NCBI RefSeq assembly: GCF_024806495.1
Contig: NZ_JANUFF010000010.1
Coordinates: 1 to 64,000 of the forward strand
Source: Chryseobacterium sp. JUb7
GTDB taxonomy: Bacteria > Bacteroidota > Bacteroidia > Flavobacteriales > Weeksellaceae
Length of the DNA stretch: 64,000 bases
Direction of reading: 5' to 3'
Below the pieces are notes generated by a model. The model had not been told where the DNA came from and made no database searches. It saw nothing but the letters and a program-made list of their open reading frames with translations. This document shows positions 43,227 to 52,391 of this stretch, piece by piece (position 1 is the stretch's first letter; the number at the start of each line of letters is the position of its first letter). The position numbers and the translations under genes were made by a program.

Positions 43227-45437
43227 ATGAGTTACGATTTAGAACAAGAGAACAAGGAGATTTTAGCCAGATATAAAGATCTGATATCTAACACCTACAG
43301 AACTTTGGATGAGGAAAATAATAAACTTATCCGAAAGGCTTTTGATATTGCGCTGGATGCACACAAAGATCAGAGAAGAAAAACGGGAGAACCTTACATC
43401 TACCACCCTATTGCTGTTGCAAAAATTGTAGCGACAGAAATTGGGTTGGGAGCAACTTCAATAGCCTGTGCACTTTTACATGATGTTATTGAAGATTCTG
43501 ATTACAGCTATGAAGATCTTAAAAAGATTTTCGGGGAAAAAATCGCCAGCATCGTGAATGGATTAACAAAAATATCCATCATGAATCATCAGAATATTTC
43601 TGTACAGTCTGAAAACTACAGAAAACTCCTGCTTACCCTTTCTGAAGACTTCAGAGTTATCTTGATAAAGATTGCAGACCGCCTTCACAACATGCGTACT
43701 TTACAAAGTATGGCACCCGATAAGCAGAAGAAAATTGCTTCTGAAACGGTTTACATTTATGCACCGATGGCTCACCGTTTGGGTTTATATAATATTAAAT
43801 CTGAACTGGAAGATCTTTCTTTAAAGTATAATAACCCTGAGGTTTATAATGAAATCACAGAAAAATTAGAATTAGCAAAAGAAAACAGAGAGAGGTATAT
43901 CGAAGAATTTAAAAATGAGGTTTCGGAACAGTTAAAAGATGAAGGATTAAAATTCACCATTAAAGGCCGTGCGAAAGCTATTTCTTCGATTTACAGGAAA
44001 ATGCTGAAACAGGGAGTTACTTTTGAAGAGGTTTTCGATAACTACGCGATCAGAATTATCTATAAATCTGATGCTAAAAATGAAAAATTTCTGGCCTGGA
44101 AAATCTACTCAATTGTTACCGACGTTTATCATACAAATCCTTCGCGAATGCGTGACTGGATCACTCAACCGCGTTCTACAGGCTACGAAAGTCTGCATTT
44201 AACCGTTCTTGGTCCTGATAAAAAATGGATCGAGGTTCAGATCCGCTCCGAAAGAATGGATGAAATTGCGGAGAAAGGTGTAGCCGCCCATTACAAATAC
44301 AAAGAAGGTTATAAGCAAAGTACTGATGACAGGAATTTTGAAAAATGGGTAACAGAAATTCGTGAAGTTCTGGAGCAGCAGCAGAATCTCTCCACTTCAG
44401 AATTGTTGGATAATATCAAACTTAATTTATATTCAAAAGAAGTTTTTGTATTCACTCCGAAAGGTGAAATTAAAATTTTGCCTACCAATGCGACTGCACT
44501 GGATTTTGCATTTTCGGTTCACTCTGATCTGGGAATGAAATGTTTAGGTGCAAAAATCAACGGAAAGTTAGTTCCCATCTCGTATGTTCTTCAAAATGGA
44601 GATCAGGTAGATATTTTATCTTCACAAAACCAAAAACCTAAGTCTGACTGGCTGGAGTTTGTGGTGACTTCCAAAGCAAAATCAAAGATCAAAAGTTTCT
44701 TAAACTCACAAAAAAATCAAATTGTTGAAGAAGGAAAAGAAATTTTACAAAGAAAACTTCGTCATGCTAAAATTAATTTTAATGATGAAGAGATCAATAA
44801 ACTACAAAAATTCTTCAACTTAAAATCTTCACAGGAATTATTTCTTAAATTTCAGACGAATGAACTTGATGCCAGCAGTTTAAGAAAATACATTGAAAGT
44901 AAAAATGTGTTTAATAATTTACTTTCAAGATTCAGAAAATCGCCTAATAAGAACACACATTACGAAGAGCCGAAAGAGCAAAACCTTGACATGATCATCT
45001 TCGGGAAAGATGAAGAAAAACTGAACTACAGTTATGCAAAATGCTGTACAGTAATTCCGGGGGATAAGATTTTTGGATTTATTACCATTTCTGAGGGGAT
45101 AAAAGTGCATAGTGATAATTGCCCAAATGCAATTAATTTGCGTGCGCAGTACGACTACAGAGTTATTCCTGCCAAATGGGTTAATGCAGAGAGCTTCAAA
45201 AACAGAGTGAAGATTGAAATAGAAGGTCTTGACCGGATGGGTATGATCAATGATATTACAACAGTGATCAGTGGTGCTATGGGAATGGATATGAAGAGTA
45301 TGTCTATTGAATCCAACAATGGAGTTTTTACAGGAAATATCAATCTTGAGGTTAAAAATAAAAACCAATTAGAACAAACATTTAAAAAACTTAAAGATAT
45401 TAATGGGGTTTCAAGAGTGAGACGATTACAATCATAA
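43227..45437 (+). CDS. rel: RelA/SpoT-type (p)ppGpp synthetase/hydrolase
   Basis: The stringent-response alarmone enzyme, 736 residues. In order: HD hydrolase domain (HPIAVAKIV, LLHDVIEDSDYS, about 50-150), synthetase domain (around NYAIRIIY and RDWITQPRSTGYESLHLTVLG, 250-330), TGS domain (VFTPKGEIKILPTNATALDFAF, near 405-465), a zinc-finger-like segment (YAKCCTVIPGDKIFG, near 605) and a C-terminal ACT domain (EGLDRMGMINDI). Both catalytic domains look intact, consistent with the single bifunctional Rel of this phylum. Confidence 0.95.
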   Translation: MSYDLEQENKEILARYKDLISNTYRTLDEENNKLIRKAFDIALDAHKDQRRKTGEPYIYHPIAVAKIVATEIGLGATSIACALLHDVIEDSDYSYEDLKKIFGEKIASIVNGLTKISIMNHQNISVQSENYRKLLLTLSEDFRVILIKIADRLHNMRTLQSMAPDKQKKIASETVYIYAPMAHRLGLYNIKSELEDLSLKYNNPEVYNEITEKLELAKENRERYIEEFKNEVSEQLKDEGLKFTIKGRAKAISSIYRKMLKQGVTFEEVFDNYAIRIIYKSDAKNEKFLAWKIYSIVTDVYHTNPSRMRDWITQPRSTGYESLHLTVLGPDKKWIEVQIRSERMDEIAEKGVAAHYKYKEGYKQSTDDRNFEKWVTEIREVLEQQQNLSTSELLDNIKLNLYSKEVFVFTPKGEIKILPTNATALDFAFSVHSDLGMKCLGAKINGKLVPISYVLQNGDQVDILSSQNQKPKSDWLEFVVTSKAKSKIKSFLNSQKNQIVEEGKEILQRKLRHAKINFNDEEINKLQKFFNLKSSQELFLKFQTNELDASSLRKYIESKNVFNNLLSRFRKSPNKNTHYEEPKEQNLDMIIFGKDEEKLNYSYAKCCTVIPGDKIFGFITISEGIKVHSDNCPNAINLRAQYDYRVIPAKWVNAESFKNRVKIEIEGLDRMGMINDITTVISGAMGMDMKSMSIESNNGVFTGNINLEVKNKNQLEQTFKKLKDINGVSRVRRLQS

Positions 45438-45516
45438 ATAGATATTAGAATTTAGACGTCTGATTGCATATATAATCAAAACGTTTAGCTCAAAACATAT
45501 CATTAAATTCTTTAAT

Positions 45517-46692
45517 ATGAATTTATCTGTATATTTTAAAAAATTTTTCAATAACAGTCAGTCTTCCGGAATTATACTTATTTTTTGTGTTTTAATATCG
45601 TTATTAATCGCAAATTCCTCGATGGCTGAAGGATTTCAACAATTTCTGAACCAGGAAACCGGCATTGATCTTTTTCATCTTACCTACCCTGTAAGTATCT
45701 GGATCAATGACGGATTAATGGCTGTTTTCTTTCTTCTAGTAGGTCTTGAGATCAAGAGAGAGATGGTAGAAGGTGAACTTTCTTCATTTAAAAATGCTTC
45801 TTTACCTATTTTTGCGGCCATCGGCGGAATGCTTGTTCCTGCTGTTATTTTCACCGTCTTTAACCATGGAACTGAATATAGCAACGGATGGGGAATTCCC
45901 ATGGCTACAGATATTGCTTTTTCTTTGGCGATAATCTCAATGCTTGGAAAAAAAATCCCGAACTCTATTAAAATATTTCTTGCCGCATTAGCCATTGTAG
46001 ATGATCTGGGAGCCATTCTAGTGATTGCCATATTTTATACTGACCAAATTCATTGGATGTACTTATTGCTTTCATTTGGAGTTACTGCATTATTATTTAT
46101 TTTAAACTTCCTGAAAGTCACGAAAATAATTTTCTATATTATTCCTGGATTATTTTTATGGTATTTTCTGCATCATTCAGGAATTCACGCTACTATTGCA
46201 GGTGTTTTATTAGCTTTTTCAATTCCTACAAATCCCTCTCATGTAGAAATCTCACCTTTAGAAAAATTAGAACATAAGCTTCATGTTCCTGTAAGCTTTT
46301 TTATCATGCCTATTTTTGCTTTGACGAACACAAACATCACCTTCAACAGTTCAATGATAGAAGGTTTAACAAGCACATTAGGTCTGGGAATTATTGGTGG
46401 TTTGATTTTAGGAAAATTAATCGGAATAAATTTATTTTCCTTTTTAGCCATTAAATTAAAGATCAGCACACTTCCGCAAAACAGTTCATGGTTTCAGATG
46501 TTAGGAGTCGGTCTTTTAGCAGGAATCGGTTTTACCATGTCTATTTTCATTGCATTATTGTCCTTTAAGGGAGAAATTGAAATCCAGGATGAAGCCAAAT
46601 TTGCTATTCTTATCGCTTCATTTTTAGCGGCTAGTTTCGGATATATTATACTGAATATGAGCTCTAAAAAAAATATCGAATCAGGTGATTAA
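45517..46692 (+). CDS. nhaA: Na+/H+ antiporter NhaA
   Basis: 391 residues with about 12 membrane helices. The ion-binding aspartate pair is in ALAIVDDLGAILVIAIFYT, and LLVGLEIKREMVEGEL and WGIPMATDIAFSLAIISMLG are typical. It exports sodium against protons and regulates internal pH. It is convergent with the next gene, the two stop codons overlapping. Confidence 0.96.
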   Translation: MNLSVYFKKFFNNSQSSGIILIFCVLISLLIANSSMAEGFQQFLNQETGIDLFHLTYPVSIWINDGLMAVFFLLVGLEIKREMVEGELSSFKNASLPIFAAIGGMLVPAVIFTVFNHGTEYSNGWGIPMATDIAFSLAIISMLGKKIPNSIKIFLAALAIVDDLGAILVIAIFYTDQIHWMYLLLSFGVTALLFILNFLKVTKIIFYIIPGLFLWYFLHHSGIHATIAGVLLAFSIPTNPSHVEISPLEKLEHKLHVPVSFFIMPIFALTNTNITFNSSMIEGLTSTLGLGIIGGLILGKLIGINLFSFLAIKLKISTLPQNSSWFQMLGVGLLAGIGFTMSIFIALLSFKGEIEIQDEAKFAILIASFLAASFGYIILNMSSKKNIESGD

Positions 46693-47060
46693 TTTTTAAC
46701 AACAGCCCAGCTTCCCTTTAAAGAACCCATTTTCCATGTTCCGGATTTGGCTTCTAAACTTCCATATAAAATAAATCCGGAGGGTGACGGGCTCATCGTA
46801 GAAAGTGCACCGCTTCCGCCACCCTGCATTGCTGTATAAAAGGTTTCCTTAAATTCCATTGAAGTTCTTGTTCCTTCAACGCCTCCTTTTTCTCCAACAT
46901 TTAATACAAGAGTTCCGCTTTGGTCTCCTGTATAAGTTCCAACCCATTTTCCTTTATATGGCGTTACATAATTATCCTCTTCTCTATTTCTATAAATTTC
47001 TTCACAGGAAGTGAAAGAAATCAAAGATATTATTAAAGTAAAAATTTTAATCTTCTTTCG
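46689..47060 (-). CDS. hypothetical lipoprotein
   Basis: 123 residues from ATG 47060 (MRKKIKIFTLIISLISFTSC), a signal peptide with lipobox FTSC. The remainder (TPYKGKWVGTYTGDQSGTLVLNVGEKGGVEGT) looks like a small beta-barrel of the kind in many Bacteroidota lipoproteins. Function unknown. The start overlaps the 3' end of the YihY gene by 14 bases, so the two are probably co-transcribed. Confidence 0.7.
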   Translation of the reverse strand, partial: RKKIKIFTLIISLISFTSCEEIYRNREEDNYVTPYKGKWVGTYTGDQSGTLVLNVGEKGGVEGTRTSMEFKETFYTAMQGGGSGALSTMSPSPSGFILYGSLEAKSGTWKMGSLKGSWAVVKN

Positions 47061-48063
47061 CATCGTTATAAAATTTTCTTCTATGCTCTTCATCACTTTC
47101 TAAATTCGGTTCTGAAGCAGCTGCGTGGTAACCTGAAGCTTCTTTTTTAAGCTCGTCTGACAGTAATTTTTCAATTCTCAATTTTCTGATCGCCATATTC
47201 AGTTCGTTTCCGAAAAGAAGAAGATAAACATTCACATTCACCCATACCATCAATAAAATCATGCTTCCAATGGAACCGTAAAGAACATTATACCTTGCAA
47301 TATCTTTCACATAAATAGCAAAAAGATAGGTAGTAACCACAAATAAAACGGTCGTTAAAACAGCTCCCGGAACAGCATGTCTGAATCTTGTAATCTTAAC
47401 AGTACCCAACCAGTAAAATAAAGCCAGAAGTATAAAATAAAACAGAGGAAAGGAAATAAATCCAATAATTTTTGAAAGATTATCTACCAGCCATGAAATT
47501 TCATAAGTAGGGGTAAATAGTTTCAATACAAACTCTGAATAATAAACTCCAAAAAGTGCTAAAAATATAATGGTAATAAATCCTATCGTAATAAAAAATG
47601 AAAGGATAAATTCTTTTACATCACTAAGTTTCTCATCGGTATTTTCATTAAACCCATTAATCAAGGAGAAAGTTCCGTTAGTTGCAAATATCAAAGCCAG
47701 GACAATTGAAAAATTGCTGATTCCTTTCATATTGGGGACGATATTCGATTCGATATACCCTCTCACATCGTGCTGCATGCTGGACGGAAATACATTCTGC
47801 ATCAGCACATCAAAAATATAAAACTGAAGTCTGTCGTAATGTGGCATATAAGGTAGCACTGACAGAAGGAAAAGAATAAAAGGAAATAAACTTATGGTAA
47901 AGCTCCATGAAATTGCTGCTGCCTTACGTCCTATTTTATTTTTAAAAATCCCTGAAATATAGATCTGAAACATCTGCCAAAGCGATATTCCCAAAACAGG
48001 AATATGTATGTCATCAAAGAATTCTTGAATTTTCAAGATAAATCTAGGAACTTTTATGGCCAT
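47047..48063 (-). CDS. YihY/BrkB family inner-membrane protein
   Basis: 338 residues, about six membrane helices, with the family landmarks KIGRKAAAISWSFTISLFPFILFLLSVLPYMP near the N-terminus and YGSIGSMILLMVWVNVNVYLLLFGNELNMA near the C-terminus. The family was once called tRNA-processing RNase BN in error; its role is unknown. It diverges from rlmH across 31 bases. Confidence 0.88.
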   Translation of the reverse strand: MAIKVPRFILKIQEFFDDIHIPVLGISLWQMFQIYISGIFKNKIGRKAAAISWSFTISLFPFILFLLSVLPYMPHYDRLQFYIFDVLMQNVFPSSMQHDVRGYIESNIVPNMKGISNFSIVLALIFATNGTFSLINGFNENTDEKLSDVKEFILSFFITIGFITIIFLALFGVYYSEFVLKLFTPTYEISWLVDNLSKIIGFISFPLFYFILLALFYWLGTVKITRFRHAVPGAVLTTVLFVVTTYLFAIYVKDIARYNVLYGSIGSMILLMVWVNVNVYLLLFGNELNMAIRKLRIEKLLSDELKKEASGYHAAASEPNLESDEEHRRKFYNDAKED

Positions 48064-48067
48064 AAAG

Positions 48068-48090
48068 TATATTTGCGCTTAGCAAATATA
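48068..48090. promoter_or_regulatory. face-to-face -7 boxes between yihY and rlmH
   Basis: TATATTTG on the plus strand (48068-48075) and TATATTTG on the minus strand (48083-48090) form a near-perfect palindrome between two divergent start codons 31 bases apart. Each fits TAnnTTTG; no clear TTTG is seen at either -33 position. Confidence 0.5.
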
Positions 48091-48094
48091 AGAA

Positions 48095-48568
48095 ATGCAG
48101 ATTAATTTACTTTGTATCGGTAAAACAGACGATAAGGAAATCACCTCGCTCATCAGCTATTATCTAAAACGACTTCCAAAACACTGGAATTTTGAAATCA
48201 TTGAAATCCCGGATGTAAAAAATGCAAAAAACCTGTCTTCAGATCTTTTAAAAAAAGAAGAGTCAAAACTGTTTATGAACCATATTGATAAAAATGACCT
48301 CGTCGTTATTTTAGATGAAAAGGGTAAACAGTTTACAAGTCGCGAATTTGCACAGAAAATAGACAACTGGATGAATTCTTCAGTGAAAAAAATTCATTTG
48401 CTGATTGGAGGTGCTTACGGATTTTCGGAGGAAATTTACAGCAGAACCAACGAAAAAATGTCATTATCCAAAATGACATTTACCCACCAGATGATCCGGT
48501 TATTTATCGTTGAACAGTTGTATCGCGCTGATCAGATTTTACAGGGAAAACCCTACCATAACGACTAA
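48095..48568 (+). CDS. rlmH: 23S rRNA (pseudouridine1915-N3)-methyltransferase
   Basis: A 157-residue SPOUT methyltransferase that modifies helix 69 of 23S rRNA using SAM. The C-terminal knot motifs are LIGGAYGFSEEIY and SLSKMTFTHQMIRLFIVEQLYRA, and the ending PYHND is the family hallmark. Length is normal. Confidence 0.97.
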   Translation: MQINLLCIGKTDDKEITSLISYYLKRLPKHWNFEIIEIPDVKNAKNLSSDLLKKEESKLFMNHIDKNDLVVILDEKGKQFTSREFAQKIDNWMNSSVKKIHLLIGGAYGFSEEIYSRTNEKMSLSKMTFTHQMIRLFIVEQLYRADQILQGKPYHND

Positions 48569-48648
48569 AACTACTTCATTCCAAATATTTCTTGCAATGA
48601 AATGCAGAAAAACATATCCGAATTCACGATGAATTCCCAATTAAATAT

Positions 48649-49110
48649 TTATATTTTAGCTTTTAAACCTATCTGCCTTTTTGCCTCACCCACTACAAAA
48701 GCAACGGAATTTGCAATATTAAAGCTTCTGATTAATTTTGACATTGGAATAGTTAAATGATTTTCAAAACGAGCCAAAACCTCTTTGCTTAAACCAATGC
48801 TCTCCTTTCCGAAAACCAGCCAGTCTCCATCCTGAAAATCATTTTCCAGATAAGATTTGTCAGCATGCGAACTCATCAGAAAAACACGCGAAAGATCCGG
48901 AATATTCTGAATCCATTCTTCAATATCCGAATATTCTGTAACATCAAGATGTACCCAGTAATCCAAACCGGAGCGCTTTAAGTTTTTGTCATTAATGACA
49001 AATCCAAAAGGATGAATTAAATGCAATCTGCTTTCCGTCCCCACGCATAATCTTCCGATATTCCCTGTATTATTTGGAATTTCCGGTTCTACTAAAACAA
49101 TGTTTAACAT
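48649..49110 (-). CDS. trmL: tRNA (cytidine(34)-2'-O)-methyltransferase
   Basis: A 153-residue SPOUT 2'-O-methyltransferase of the wobble base of leucine tRNAs. Conserved: LVEPEIPNNTGNIGRLCVGT at the N-terminus, LVFGKESIGLSKEVL and IPMSKLIRSFNIANSVAFVVGEA in the knot. It is convergent with rlmH. On its strand, TATTTTTG at 49130-49137 could be its -7 box. Confidence 0.93.
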   Translation of the reverse strand: MLNIVLVEPEIPNNTGNIGRLCVGTESRLHLIHPFGFVINDKNLKRSGLDYWVHLDVTEYSDIEEWIQNIPDLSRVFLMSSHADKSYLENDFQDGDWLVFGKESIGLSKEVLARFENHLTIPMSKLIRSFNIANSVAFVVGEAKRQIGLKAKI

Positions 49111-49413
49111 GTATCTATTTTAAGAGGTCCAAAAATAGTTAAAACAATAGAGTTTTGTATATTTCCCAGACGTTATTCTTAAGCTAAAGTAAAGTTTCTT
49201 CGTATATGACCTTTTTGAACTTCAGTAAAATACTTTTATCATATTGATTTTCAACAATTATAAGTATTAGTTTCAACCGGCTCGATCAATGTATGATTTA
49301 GCAGTATTAAATTGAGTTTGTCGAAATTTTATACATTTTACTGAATTAGATTTAAACAGGCGTCAAAATAAAATTAGAATTTCCATAGGGAGATTTTTTC
49401 GGTTTTATTTGAA

Positions 49414-49450
49414 GTTTCATCTCGGGCGGCTTCGCCGCCCGAGATGAAAC
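49414..49450 (-). terminator. GC-rich 37-base hairpin after the TPR gene
   Basis: A perfect 17-bp stem (GTTTCATCTCGGGCGGC and its complement) with a 3-base loop, 16 bases after the TPR stop codon. There is no real T-run on either strand, so it may work as a factor-dependent terminator, an mRNA 3' stabiliser or a repeat. The rest of 49111-49465 is A/T-rich with no gene. Confidence 0.5.
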
Positions 49451-49465
49451 CAGCTTATTTCTAAA

Positions 49466-50281
49466 TTATTTCTTTATCTCGCACTTTTCATAATACGACA
49501 AAAGCAAAGGCTTTTCATAACCTAAACTTACTGCTTTATCCAAGCTTGCGCACGCTTCTTTGGGTTTTGCAGTTTCAAATAAAATTAATGCTTTATTTAC
49601 GTAAGCCTGAGAAAATTTAGGATCAATTGAAATCGCTTTATTCACGTCTGCAAGAGCTTCCTTATTTTTCTTTAACTTAAAATAAACATCGCCTCTTCCG
49701 CTATACAAAAGAGACTCAGGTTTTTCGGAAATTAGTGTGTTATAATCTTTTAAAGCACCTTCAAGATCACCGCTATTCTTCTTAAGATTTGCTAAACCGG
49801 TTCTTGCATAGATATTATCCGGTGCAAAAGTCAAAATCTGATTTAGATCTTTAGCAGCAAGATCTTTTTTACCCAAATTCTCGTACACTTTTGACCGTGT
49901 AAGATATATATCTGCATTTTCAGGCTCTATCTGAAGACCTTTGCTAAGATAATCCAGAGCCGCCTGCTTATTACCCTTTTGCCCATGAATAGAGCCCAGG
50001 TTGGCATAAACCGCTGCTGACATAGGATTAGCTTTTAAGGCAGACTCATAAGATTTAAATGCTGAACTGGTCTTACCCAGTCTTCTCTGAGCCGTCCCTA
50101 GATAATTATAATATTCGGACTGAATCTGTTGAATTTTTTCACTTTGAGCCAATTTTGAGTATTGCTCTTCTGCGCATTTATAATCCGCTTTTTTAAAACA
50201 TTCTTCTGCCACTTTTTTGTCCTGAGCGTAAAAATGTAATGATGAAAAAGCGAATGCCGCCAATAATAGATGTTTTTTCAT
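49466..50281 (-). CDS. exported tetratricopeptide-repeat protein
   Basis: 271 residues from the ATG at 50281 (MKKHLLLAAFAFSSLHFYAQ), which begins a signal peptide. The frame upstream to 50452 is only shadow of the PAP2 gene. About six TPR units follow (KADYKCAEEQYSKLAQ, FKSYESALKANPMSAAVYANLGSIHGQKG, ALDYLSKGLQIEPENADIYL and others). Such proteins scaffold protein contacts in the periplasm; its partner is unknown. The start overlaps the PAP2 stop codon (ATGA). Confidence 0.85.
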   Translation of the reverse strand: MKKHLLLAAFAFSSLHFYAQDKKVAEECFKKADYKCAEEQYSKLAQSEKIQQIQSEYYNYLGTAQRRLGKTSSAFKSYESALKANPMSAAVYANLGSIHGQKGNKQAALDYLSKGLQIEPENADIYLTRSKVYENLGKKDLAAKDLNQILTFAPDNIYARTGLANLKKNSGDLEGALKDYNTLISEKPESLLYSGRGDVYFKLKKNKEALADVNKAISIDPKFSQAYVNKALILFETAKPKEACASLDKAVSLGYEKPLLLSYYEKCEIKK

Positions 50282-50844
50282 ATGGTTATATTTTGTTTGC
50301 TGATCACTTTTTTTGCGAGTGCACCAAAAATAACACCCAACAAAGATCCAACAAACGCCCCCACCAAAATATCTATCGGGAAATGCACTCCTAAATATAT
50401 ACGACTGTAAGCAACCACCACAGCCCATACAAATATAGCATAAGGAAGCCAATTAATTTTCTTTTTCAATAAAATACTTAAATAGGCTGCTAAAAAGAAA
50501 GTATTCGAAGCATGCGCAGAATAAAAACCAAACTGTCCTCCACACTTTACAATCCTCATATGATGTTCTAAAGTGGGATCATGGCAGGGTCTTAATCTTG
50601 CAACTCCGTATTTGAAAACACTGGCAAGCTGGTCAGAAACCGTAACGCCCAATGCTATGAATATAAGAATAAAAGCTAATGACCTTAGCTTATAATTTTT
50701 ATATAGAAAATAACATAAAATAATATAAAGCGGAATCCAGATCCATGTACTGGAAATCAACATCCAAAACTGGTCGAAAGAAGTATCGCCCAGATTATTA
50801 AGGTATAAAAATACCTTTTTATCTTCCTGAATAATCTCCTCCAT
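50278..50844 (-). CDS. PAP2-family lipid phosphatase
   Basis: 188 residues, about five membrane helices. The phosphatase signature appears as KYGVARLRPCHDP (KxxxxxxRP), GFYSAHASNTFFLAAY and SRIYLGVHFPIDILVGAFVGS. It dephosphorylates lipid phosphates such as undecaprenyl pyrophosphate or phosphatidic acid; which one is not clear. It lies between tatA and the TPR gene, with 3- and 4-base junctions, and forms one operon with them. Confidence 0.9.
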   Translation of the reverse strand: MEEIIQEDKKVFLYLNNLGDTSFDQFWMLISSTWIWIPLYIILCYFLYKNYKLRSLAFILIFIALGVTVSDQLASVFKYGVARLRPCHDPTLEHHMRIVKCGGQFGFYSAHASNTFFLAAYLSILLKKKINWLPYAIFVWAVVVAYSRIYLGVHFPIDILVGAFVGSLLGVIFGALAKKVISKQNITI

Positions 50845-50847
50845 GGA

Positions 50848-51183
50848 TTATCTGCTTACAGGACCTTCATAAGTATCATCTTCGGAAGGCTTTAATTTTG
50901 GAGGTTCATTAGATGCTAAAGGATCTTTCACGATATCTTTTTCAATATCTTTCATAGGATTGAAGTCTTTGGCTGCATCCTTTACTTTCTCAATCTCACG
51001 CTTGATTTCAGAAACAGGATTATCCGTCTCTTTCATGATCTCAGTTTTGATATCCTCTACTGCACCACGCATTTTTCTTACTCCTGAACCCAAGTCACGC
51101 GCTATTTGAGGAAGTTTATCCGGACCAAATAATACAACGATTGCAACGGCAATGAGTGCCATCTCTCCAATACTTAATTCCAT
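50848..51183 (-). CDS. tatA: Sec-independent translocase TatA/E-type subunit
   Basis: 111 residues: an N-terminal membrane helix (GEMALIAVAIVVLFGPDKLP), the FGPDKLP hinge and an amphipathic helix (QIARDLGSGVRKMRGAVEDIK), then an acidic tail. It could also be named TatB because of the tail length. It forms the pore through which folded proteins leave by the Tat route. No tatC is in the window. First gene of the tatA-PAP2-TPR run. Confidence 0.92.
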   Translation of the reverse strand: MELSIGEMALIAVAIVVLFGPDKLPQIARDLGSGVRKMRGAVEDIKTEIMKETDNPVSEIKREIEKVKDAAKDFNPMKDIEKDIVKDPLASNEPPKLKPSEDDTYEGPVSR

Positions 51184-51377
51184 TTAGCAAAATTACAAAA
51201 GATTATACATATGTGAGACAGTTATATAAGATTTTAAACAAATTTTAAGAAATCTAAATTTTGGAAGATAATCAAGATTTAGCAAAATAAGGAATATTAC
51301 AAATTATTAATTCACATTAAAAAGATTTATTTTATAATTTTCACTACCTTTAAAACACCAACATTTAAATATTAATC

Positions 51378-52322
51378 ATGAAAAAATTACTAACTACTTT
51401 TAAGCTGTTAGCTATGGCTACAGTCTTAACACTTGGCAGTTGCCAAAATGAAGACCATGAGATTTCAAAACAGGAAATCATCGAAGAAAAAGCGTCCGTT
51501 ACTGATTTGAAAAAAGAGATCAAACCGCTAAATCAGGTAATTCCGGAGACCGTTCAAACTCAGATTACCGATTCGAAAACGAATCTTGAAAAGTACTTAA
51601 AAAGCGATTTACAGATTACAGGAATCTCTGTTTTAGGTAAACTCTCTTCCCGGAAATCATTGGAAATTACCCAGAATTTAATCGCCCAAAAAAACGCTTT
51701 TGTTGCTACCGGAAACATTATGGATCCGCAAACCGTAAAGATCGGGACAATTGGTAATTTAAATTCCGGAGAAGAATTAGCTGCCGCTCAAACTGAACTC
51801 AAGAATCTCATTGGAAAAGAAATTAATACAGAAGCCAATGTTTTGGAAATTTCATGGAATCATAAAGGAGAACAATTCTCAACGCTATGTTTTTATAATG
51901 ATTCCGGAATTATCTGGGACAATGTATTGGCAGGACTGGTAATGATAAATCAAAGAGGAAATGTGGCGGAATCTAAGGAAGTGCAGGCAAAAGTATCTTC
52001 GAAATGGTACAAACAATGGTGGACTGCCAACTGGCTTTGGGGTTCTAAAAGAGGAGAAATCGGATATCAGATAACAATTTACTACACCGGTTCTTCAGTT
52101 TCAAATGTAGATGTAAGCGACTGGGGAAACATCAGCTTAGGGAAAGCAAAAAGCGAAAGTAAGGTCACTAAAAAAACAGGAGCTTACGGACAGTGCAGAT
52201 ATGCCTTGGGACTTTGTACACCAACAGGCTCTTTAAGTTTCAACTCAAGTAATTTTTCGGTATCATTCTCAGGATTGGGAAGCAATATCGTAAGCAACGG
52301 AACGAAATCATTATATCCTTAA
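51378..52322 (+). CDS. orphan lipoprotein, function unknown
   Basis: 314 residues with signal and lipobox TLGSC (Cys22). The middle is a mixed helical region (LKSDLQITGISVLGKLSSRKSL). The C-terminal third is rich in Trp, Tyr and Ser (WYKQWWTANWLWGSKRGEIG, then ...CRYALGLCTPTGSLSFNSSNFSVSF), likely beta-structured, with a Cys-x7-Cys pair. I recognise no family. It has a strong terminator behind it and stands alone. Confidence 0.7.
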   Translation: MKKLLTTFKLLAMATVLTLGSCQNEDHEISKQEIIEEKASVTDLKKEIKPLNQVIPETVQTQITDSKTNLEKYLKSDLQITGISVLGKLSSRKSLEITQNLIAQKNAFVATGNIMDPQTVKIGTIGNLNSGEELAAAQTELKNLIGKEINTEANVLEISWNHKGEQFSTLCFYNDSGIIWDNVLAGLVMINQRGNVAESKEVQAKVSSKWYKQWWTANWLWGSKRGEIGYQITIYYTGSSVSNVDVSDWGNISLGKAKSESKVTKKTGAYGQCRYALGLCTPTGSLSFNSSNFSVSFSGLGSNIVSNGTKSLYP

Positions 52323-52343
52323 ATACTACATTCTTTCAACGAA

Positions 52344-52375
52344 ACAGGGAGCCGAAATTCGACTCCCTGTTTTAT
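52344..52375. terminator. convergent terminator
   Basis: ACAGGGAG/CTCCCTGT with an extended mismatched stem and T-rich tails on both sides, between the orphan lipoprotein and the tetA-like gene. Confidence 0.75.
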
Positions 52376-52391
52376 TTTTACAACTACTTAA

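Noticed and set aside
50282..50452. N-terminal extension of the TPR protein
   Set aside because: It is antiphase shadow of the PAP2 gene; a signal peptide begins exactly at the ATG at 50281.
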